From contig PXQU01000004.1 in assembly GCA_003021785.1 (NCBI GenBank), forward strand, positions 143,363 to 207,362: a stretch of 64,000 bases of DNA, written 5' to 3'. Source of the stretch: Halobacteriales archaeon QH_7_65_31. Its GTDB lineage: Archaea > Halobacteriota > Halobacteria > Halobacteriales > Haloarculaceae. The notes under the pieces were generated by a model, which was given only the letters and a program-made list of their open reading frames with translations, ran no database searches and was not told the DNA's origin. The position numbers were made by a program, and so were the translations under genes. Positions 58,009-64,000 of this stretch are shown here, in pieces. Every line of letters starts with the position of its first letter. Position 1 is the first letter of the stretch.

Positions 58009-58809
58009 TCACAACAGCGCCGACAGCTCGGCGACCTGCTCGGGATCGTGGCCGTAGACGACGAGCGCGTCCCGCCGTCTCTCGATCGCTTGCACCCGGC
58101 GACGGCTCGCCTCCCAATCGGGCCGCGAGTGGAGCAGGTCACGACCCATCGGGTGGCCGTCCTCGTAGTTGGCCGCCGAGTAGGCCAGATCGCCGGCGAC
58201 GACGAGATCACGGCCGTCGGCGGCTCCGCGCTCGACGACCAGCCCGACGAGTCCGGGCGTATGTCCCGGGAGGTGAATCCAGTCTACCCCCTCGAACAGG
58301 TAGCCGTCGTCGCCGTAGAGCGGTCGCCACCGCAGGTCGTGATCGAAATCCGCCCGCACGTACGCGCCGGTCTCGCCGGTCACCGCCTCGAAGTAGGCGT
58401 GTTTCAGCTCCGACTCGTGTACGAAGATCGGGACATCGGTCCCGGCGAAGTTGTGTAGCCCGCCGGCGTGATCGAGATGGAGATGCGACTGGACGACGGC
58501 GTCGATGTCCGAGAGCGCGAACCCCGCTTCCGCCAGCGCGTCGGGGAGGGCGTGTTCGTCCGCATCGCGGTGGGTGAACGCGTCGTAGAGCGCGGGCGGC
58601 CAGTGACCGTCGCCCGCATCGGGATGTGAGCCGGTGTCCCAGAGCACGGTCCGCTCGCCGGTCTCGATGACGAGGTTGAACACCGGCCCGTCGGTGCGAA
58701 CGGCGTCCGGGTTCGGGTTCGAGGCGGTCGCCGTCACCGCGCCCTCCAGCGGGTAGTTCACGTCGATCGCCATCGTGCCACGGTCGATGCAGTGGACGGT
58801 GGGGTCCAT
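58009..58809 (-). CDS. MBL-fold metallohydrolase (lactonase-like)
   Basis: DAVVQSHLHLDHAGGLHNFAGTDVPIFVHESELKHAYFE...IHLPGHTPGLVGLVVE. Confidence 0.92.
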   Translation of the reverse strand: MDPTVHCIDRGTMAIDVNYPLEGAVTATASNPNPDAVRTDGPVFNLVIETGERTVLWDTGSHPDAGDGHWPPALYDAFTHRDADEHALPDALAEAGFALSDIDAVVQSHLHLDHAGGLHNFAGTDVPIFVHESELKHAYFEAVTGETGAYVRADFDHDLRWRPLYGDDGYLFEGVDWIHLPGHTPGLVGLVVERGAADGRDLVVAGDLAYSAANYEDGHPMGRDLLHSRPDWEASRRRVQAIERRRDALVVYGHDPEQVAELSALL

Positions 58810-58882
58810 ACCGCCCGGGCGAGCGGCGCGAGTAAAAGCATCGGGGCAGTAGCGTTTTCTCTCCGGGCGAACTACTCCGCGT

Positions 58883-59695
58883 ATGGCAGACACCGGCGAC
58901 GGCCCGACGTACCAGCTCCTGTGGGCGCTGTATCTCACGACGGTCGTCGTGACGCTCGGGATTGCCGGACTCCTCACGACCGGTGTGCGCGGAGCGACCG
59001 TCCCGATCGTCGCCGTTTTCGGCAGCACCGGGCTGGTTGCGACGCTCGGGACGGTCCTCGGACTCCGTGGCGTTCCGGCGCGGCTCGCCCCGCGACCGCT
59101 GTACGCGAGTGGGGCCCGGCTGTTACCCGGGCTCGCCGGTCTCGGTCTCGCTGCTGTCGCCGTGGTGCTGCTGTTCGATCCGCTCCATCTCGCTCTCATC
59201 CCGGGAGGGGCCGCACTCCCACTCCTCTTCGGCGGTCTCGTGACCGCCGGTGTCGGTGGACTCATCGCGATCGTCGCGGCGAACGTCGAGGCGCGCGCTC
59301 GTCTCGACGGCGTCGAGGCGACCGAGTGGCGTGCCCGACCGGACGCGCGACGACGGCGCGCGTGGTACGCCGTCGCCGTCGCGCTGGCCGTCGTTCTGCT
59401 CGCCGCGTTCGCTGTAACCCGTGATGTCACACCGCTCATCTGGGTCAACTGCGTTGCCGTCGTCGCCGCACGGGGACACAACAGCCGCCGCTACTGGCTC
59501 ACCGACGAGGAGCTCTGCTACGGGGCGACGGAAACCTACCGCATCCTCGACAGAACGGATATCGCCGGCCTCCGCTTCGAGGACGACAGGCTCCGTATCG
59601 AGCGTCGCGGCTGGCGACCCGCGCTCACCTGTGATCTCGGGGCTATCGACGACTCCACGCGCGTCTGTGACGCCTTATCGGAGGAACGCGCGTAG
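58883..59695 (+). CDS. Multi-TM membrane protein
   Basis: Hydrophobic segments LLWALYLTTVVVTLGIAGLLTTGV etc. Confidence 0.7.
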   Translation: MADTGDGPTYQLLWALYLTTVVVTLGIAGLLTTGVRGATVPIVAVFGSTGLVATLGTVLGLRGVPARLAPRPLYASGARLLPGLAGLGLAAVAVVLLFDPLHLALIPGGAALPLLFGGLVTAGVGGLIAIVAANVEARARLDGVEATEWRARPDARRRRAWYAVAVALAVVLLAAFAVTRDVTPLIWVNCVAVVAARGHNSRRYWLTDEELCYGATETYRILDRTDIAGLRFEDDRLRIERRGWRPALTCDLGAIDDSTRVCDALSEERA

Positions 59696-60519
59696 CTCCG
59701 CCCGGAACCACTCGGGCTGATCGACGTGGACCCAGTGGCTCGCGCCCTCGCAGCGCGCGACGGTCGGAGCGCGACATCGTCGGTCCCCCACAGCAGCTTC
59801 GTCGGCACGGCGATACGATCCGGTGCGTCGAACGGTCGCCGGAGCGTCCGGCGTCCGAGCGCGCGGTAGTAGTTGAGACTCGCCGTGAGACCCCCCTCGC
59901 GTCGCCACGCGCCGAGATACCGCTCGGTGTCCGTGTCGTCGTGCCCGGAGAGGGGACGATACATCTCGCGGAGCGCTCGGTACTCGCGCGCCCGAAGGAG
60001 TCGCTCGGGGAGCCACGGGAGCTGGAACAGCCCCGCGTACCACGACCGAAGCAGCTGTCTGCCCCGAAGCTGTGCGGGGAGTCGTTCGGGGTCGAGCGTG
60101 TTCGCGACGGCCAGCCGCTCGATGCGGTCGGGGTGGTGGCGCGCGACGGAGAGCGCGAGCGAGCCGCCCCAGTCGTGCCCGACGAGCGTCGCCGTGCCGT
60201 CACCGAACCGGTCGATGAGGTCACACACGTCCGTCCGGAGTCCGTCGAGCCGGTAGGCGTCGACTCCTTCGGGCCGCGTCGACCGGTTGTAGCCGCGGAG
60301 ATCCGGCGCGACGACGCGGTACGTCTCGGCCAGCGGGGCGATGTGATCGCGCCACGTGTACCAGCAGTCGGGAAACCCGTGGAGCAGGAGGAGCAGGGGG
60401 CCACGCGTCGGGCCGGCAGCGACGTAGTGGATCGGGCCGACCGAGCAGTCGGCAAAGCCCACCTCGAAGCCCCGCTCGTCTGCCCACCGTTCTGCTGGAC
60501 CTGGCTCCGGGTGGCTCAT
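59675..60519 (-). pseudogene. Alpha/beta hydrolase (epoxide hydrolase-like) with a 3' frameshift
   Basis: GPLLLLLHGFPDCWYTWRDHI...ATLVGHDWGGSLALSVA...WGTDDVALRP in one frame; conserved C-terminus PTVARCEGASHWVHVDQPEWFRAELRAFLR* continues in another frame. Confidence 0.78.
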
Positions 60520-60669
60520 CGGTTCTCTGGGTCGATAGTGACGTTATTGCCGGAACAGAGACCAACGCCAGCAAGCAGCCAATGTGCGACTTCGAGCGAC
60601 TCCATGTCTGGCATCTACGTGCAGCGGCGTGGTAAAGCCGGGCGATGTGGACGAGAAACTGGTAACCAC

Positions 60670-60760
60670 GCTGTGGCGACGATCCAGACAAGTAAGCTTG
60701 TGAACTACCCCACCCTACCGCTCGCCTGACGGCTCGCGCTTGAGGGTGGGGCTTCCTGCT
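60670..60760 (-). other. Right-end hairpin of the tnpB element (candidate 3' part of an omega/reRNA)
   Basis: ccccaccct...agggtgggg stem (9 bp) overlapping the tnpB stop; minus strand CCCCACCCTCAAGCGCGAGCCGTCAGGCGAGCGGTAGGGTGGGGTAGTTCACAAGC. Confidence 0.55.
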
Positions 60761-61990
60761 TCCACGACGCACTTTGCAGACACCGAGGTATCCACAGGGA
60801 GTGCAGTCTCCACAGGCGTTAATTCGGAGTGTCCCGCTCCTAACCGCTTCGTGATACCGCGAGCAAGAATATTCCACGCCGCGTTCGCGTCTCTATCCGC
60901 CTCAAAGCCACACGCTGGACAGGAGTGTTCACGGACCCACAGCGGTTTGTCCGTCGAGACGCCGCAGGACGCACACTCTTTGGTCGTTCCGCGTGGGTTC
61001 ACCGCCACGAAGTGCGTTCCTTCGCGTTCGCACTTGTACTCAAGCATCCGCCGGAACGTCCCCCACGCCGCTCCGGCGCGGTTTCGTGAGTTGCCCGGCA
61101 GTTCGATCAACCCCTTCGCGTCCAAGTCTTCGACTGCCACCAAGTCGTACTCAGTGGCGTAGTAGTTTGAGAGTTTGTGGAGGAAATCACGACGTTTTCG
61201 CTTGAGGTCGGCGTGGCGTTCGGCCACGACGCACCGCTGTTTCTCCCAATTCGCGGAACCGTGCTGTTTCCGTGAGAGGTCACGCTGTGCGCGTTCTAAT
61301 CGTTCGCGTTCGTCCGAGAGGTCGAGCGATTTGACGGCGATTCCGTCCGTGTCGTGGGCGTACGTGAGAATCCCCACGTCGATACCAACGCACTGCTCGG
61401 GATTCTCCGGTTTCTCCGGCGGGTCGTCAGGTGTTTCAACACCGAGGATGGCGTACCACTTGCCGGTGGGTTCGCGTTTGATGATGACGGTCTTGATGTC
61501 GGCGTCGTCGGGGGGATCACGGTGGACGGTGATGGGAATCTCGCCGAGTTTCGAGAGCCACAGTTGCGCCCGGCCACTCGTGTTTTTGAGTTCGAAGCCG
61601 TCATCAGAAATCGTAGATTTCTGATTGCCCATCAGACGTAGTCTGATGACCGGATTGACTGTAGGTGAAACTACGGTACTCGCCCTTACCTTTCCACTTG
61701 AGCGTCCCGACGTGGTAGCCGTTCTCTTTGCGCCCACGAAGTGTTGAGAGGTTGTTGTACAGCCGTTGTACGACTTTCTGAAGAACCTTCGAGTGGACAC
61801 TTTTCAGGTCGGTCCACCACTGCTTGAGACTCGGCAAGAGCTTCTGTTCGCTGTATGCTGAGGTGTCATCGGTGCGGTTGAGACGGTAAAGAAAGTGGTT
61901 GTAGACCTGCCGACAGGTATCGACAGTCCACGCTAACTGCTTTTCGAGAGCGTCGGACGGTCGGAGCCGATACCTGTAGTTGTAGTTCAT
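60715..61990 (-). mobile_element. tnpB: IS200/IS605-group tnpB (RNA-guided nuclease family), split into two ORFs by a two-hairpin insertion
   Basis: N-part 61604..61990 MNYNYRYRLRPSDALEKQLAWTVDTCRQVYNHFLYRL...GEYRSFTYSQSG; C-part 60715..about 61632 FELKNTSGRAQLWLSKLGEIPITVHR...GIDVGILTYAHD...LVAVEDLDAKGL...CASCGVSTDKPLWVREHSCPACGFEADRDANAAWNIL. Confidence 0.9.
61599..61650. repeat. About 52-bp two-hairpin insertion inside tnpB
   Basis: atcagaaatc-gta-gatttctgat (61603-61625) and catcagac-gta-gtctgatg (61630-61648), with outer gtcatcaga/tctgatgac inverted ends. Confidence 0.8.
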
Positions 61991-62113
61991 CTACGAGCGT
62001 TCTTCGATGAGTTCGTCAAGTTTCTCTTGCACGAACGAGGACAGGCTCAGGTGATTCTCCTGAATCCACTCCTCTTGATCGTCGCGGATAGAGATGTTCT
62101 TGCGCGTTGTCAC
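61991..62113 (-). CDS. 40-aa RHH-like leader protein directly upstream of tnpB
   Basis: GTG start at 62113; (V)TTRKNISIRDDQEEWIQENHLSLSSFVQEKLDELIEERS*, TAG immediately followed by the tnpB ATG. Too short for the ORF track. Confidence 0.72.
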   Translation of the reverse strand: MTTRKNISIRDDQEEWIQENHLSLSSFVQEKLDELIEERS

Positions 62114-62191
62114 ACCATATAATACACAAACTACACAAATAAGATTTTCGATGGCGTAGGCCTGCGGGCCGAGTGTCAGACGTGTTCGATA

Positions 62192-62313
62192 CTTGTGCGG
62201 CGTTACCGAGACGCGAAGCGTCTCGTTCGCACACCAGAAATCGAAGATTTCTGGGGACGTCCTCAGAAACGCGCCGCGTTTCTGATGGGCCGCACAAGAG
62301 CTTCGCTCTTGTG
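62192..62313. repeat. Cluster of perfect triloop hairpins enclosed by a 10-bp inverted repeat (cloverleaf-like)
   Basis: Closing arms cttgtgcggc (62192-62201)/gccgcacaag (62289-62298); hairpins 62207-62225 cgagacgc-gaa-gcgtctcg, 62234-62254 ccagaaatc-gaa-gatttctgg, 62263-62285 tcagaaacgc-gcc-gcgtttctga; overlapping fourth hairpin 62293-62313 cacaagagc-ttc-gctcttgtg. Confidence 0.85.
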
Positions 62314-62372
62314 AACGCTGTATCCCCTCCCTACTCGCTCCCTTCGGTCGCTCCTTGAGGGAGGGGCATTAG
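62310..62372 (-). other. Second copy of the tnpB right-end-like hairpin, without its own tnpB
   Basis: Minus strand CCCCTCCCTCAAGGAGCGACCGAAGGGAGCGAGTAGGGAGGGGATACAGCGTTCACAAG compared with the right end CCCCACCCTCAAGCGCGAGCCGTCAGGCGAGCGGTAGGGTGGGGTAGTTCACAAG. Confidence 0.6.
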
Positions 62373-62419
62373 CGCCTCAATTCAGATAACCTTGTAATCC
62401 CGCCCGTCGAGAACCGGAC

Positions 62420-62932
62420 GTGAACAAGAAAGGCCACGTTCTGAACGGAGTCCTCCTCGCGATCGGACTCGGCTACGTCCTCGAACCCGCCGGCGACGTA
62501 GCGACGTTCCGCACGATCGCCGCGACGCTCGTCCCCGTGACGCTCGGCGCACTGCTCCCCGACGTGGACACCGCGTTCGGCAAACACCGGAAGACCCTGC
62601 ATAACCTCCCGGTGCTCCTGATCGTCGCGGCCTACCCCATCTACTTCGGCAATCTCCAGTACGTCTGGATCGGCGTCGCCACCCACTACGCCCTCGATAT
62701 CATCGGCTCGCGGCGAGGGATCGCGCTCTTCTATCCGCTATCGAGCACCGAGTACGGCTTCCCGACCGGGGTGACGACCTCCTCGACGTACGCCGACGCG
62801 GTGACGGTCGTCGTGACGATCGTCGAGCTCGCGCTCATCGCCGTCGTCGTCCACGTCGTGCCGGGGTTGCTCGATACGGCGGTAGAATCGCTCCCGTACG
62901 CAGTCGAGAACACGACGAACGTGTTCTCGTGA
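62420..62932 (+). CDS. YdjM-like membrane-bound metal-dependent hydrolase
   Basis: KKGHVLNGVLLAIGLGYVLEPAG...LGALLPDVDTAFGKHRKTLHNLPVLLI...ATHYALDIIGSRRGIALFYPLSSTEYGFP. Confidence 0.88.
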   Translation: MNKKGHVLNGVLLAIGLGYVLEPAGDVATFRTIAATLVPVTLGALLPDVDTAFGKHRKTLHNLPVLLIVAAYPIYFGNLQYVWIGVATHYALDIIGSRRGIALFYPLSSTEYGFPTGVTTSSTYADAVTVVVTIVELALIAVVVHVVPGLLDTAVESLPYAVENTTNVFS

Positions 62933-62936
62933 GGGA

Positions 62937-63686
62937 TCAGTAGACGCTCACGTCGTCGAACCGGTCGCCGTACGCGACGTTCTCGGGATGCGTCGGCTCC
63001 GTCCCCGAGAGAAAGAGGCGGTCGATCTTCTTCCAGCTGTTCTCGTAGCCGAGATGCGCGTACTCCAGATGGCGGCGGAGGGCGTGATCGTAGCCGTCGC
63101 GATGGAAGACCCGCCTCGGCGCCTCGTCGCGGAACGCCGCCACGACCGACTCGCGGCTGTTGAGCGCCCCCTCGAACGCCGTCCACACCTCACCGACCGT
63201 GCCGCGGAGATGCGCGTACGAGGAGCCGAAGCCGGGAAGCCCCGTCTCGTCTGCGATCCGCTGTGCGCGCTCGTTCTGGTACTCCCGGTGTTTCGGGTTG
63301 TACACCTCTGCGGCCGAGAGCCTGTCGCGATACCGTCGGATCTCGTCGGGACCGAGACTGACGGTCGCGAACTCCGGGTGCGGGACGAGCCCGACGCCGT
63401 CCTGTCGGTCGAGTTCGGCCATCGCGCCGTCGAGGGTGATAAAGTCCGGAATCGGCTCCGAGAGTCCGAGCATCAGCACGTGGCGGCGCGAGCGCCAGTC
63501 GCCGGTGAACACCTCGCGAGCGGGGACGACGATGAGGTCCTCGTCGGCGAACCGGCGGGCGCGAGCGCGGATCTCGTCGAGCCGGATGAAATGCGGCGCG
63601 TAGACGATGGCGTCCAGCCCGCGCTGTTTCGCCCGACGCACGACGCGCTCGTCCAAGATCTTCACGTGTGGATCGACCCGGAACAC
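62937..63686 (-). CDS. PHP-domain protein
   Basis: FRVDPHVKILDERVVRRAKQRGLDAIVYAPHF...VVPAREVFTGDWRSRRHVLMLGL...VGLVPHPEF. Confidence 0.85.
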   Translation of the reverse strand: MFRVDPHVKILDERVVRRAKQRGLDAIVYAPHFIRLDEIRARARRFADEDLIVVPAREVFTGDWRSRRHVLMLGLSEPIPDFITLDGAMAELDRQDGVGLVPHPEFATVSLGPDEIRRYRDRLSAAEVYNPKHREYQNERAQRIADETGLPGFGSSYAHLRGTVGEVWTAFEGALNSRESVVAAFRDEAPRRVFHRDGYDHALRRHLEYAHLGYENSWKKIDRLFLSGTEPTHPENVAYGDRFDDVSVY

Positions 63687-63773
63687 AGCCGACAGTGGAG
63701 CGAGGTCGGCTTATCCGTTTCCGTCGGCGGCGTATCCCGAACGTATAAATGCGACCGGGAGGAGAGTCGTCGT

Positions 63774-64000
63774 ATGTGGTCGTGTGCGATCGACGGCTGT
63801 GGCACGGAGACAGAGCGCGTCGAAGATCTCGTCGTCCATCAGGCGCAAGACCACGAGCGCGTCCAGTGTCCGGTGTGTGCGACGGTGCTTCCGGACGGCT
63901 ACTTCGCGATCAAACACACCTTCGAGGAGCACAGCCGGACGGACTTCATGCGGGCGTACGATGCCGACTCGAAGGACATCCGCCAGCGTGAGTCAGTCAT
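63774..64000 (+). CDS. Zinc-finger-containing protein, truncated by window end
   Basis: MWSCAIDGCGTETERVEDLVVHQAQDHERVQCPVCATVLPDGYFAIKHTFEEHSRTDFMRAY; CxxxxC...HxxxxH and CxxC...H pattern, runs off the window. Confidence 0.65.
   Translation, partial: MWSCAIDGCGTETERVEDLVVHQAQDHERVQCPVCATVLPDGYFAIKHTFEEHSRTDFMRAYDADSKDIRQRESV

Overview
Haloarchaeal (Halobacteria-type) chromosomal window, mostly high-GC. It is dominated by two surface-glycan gene blocks (about 0.6-18 kb and 32-48 kb) separated and interspersed with small toxin-antitoxin (TA) loci, followed by a housekeeping block that includes the archaeosine genes (RaSEA, tgtA, arcS). Main structural observations, all read by eye: (1) an orc1/cdc6-family gene flanked by a directional array of about 23-bp G-string repeats (six on one strand upstream, two on the opposite strand downstream), a candidate replication origin with a non-canonical ORB; (2) a gene set (formyltransferase, Gfo/Idh oxidoreductase, DegT aminotransferase, nucleotide-sugar dehydrogenase, GT, flippase, WecB-like epimerase) that predicts a 3-formamido amino-sugar uronic acid; (3) a tnpB locus with an unlisted 40-aa leader ORF, a two-hairpin insertion that splits tnpB, a cloverleaf-like cluster of perfect triloop hairpins upstream, and a second copy of the tnpB 3'-end hairpin; (4) an AglB/STT3 paralogue in which the WWDYG region reads as QWSYN, with a decayed 5' duplicate of the same gene next to it; (5) eight TA-type loci, one with a single amber codon at an expected conserved Trp; (6) several other pseudogene remnants (epimerase N-terminus, IS5-type transposase C-terminus, 2H-phosphoesterase-like, frameshifted hydrolase). 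All family assignments come from motif recognition in the translated ORFs; no database search was run.
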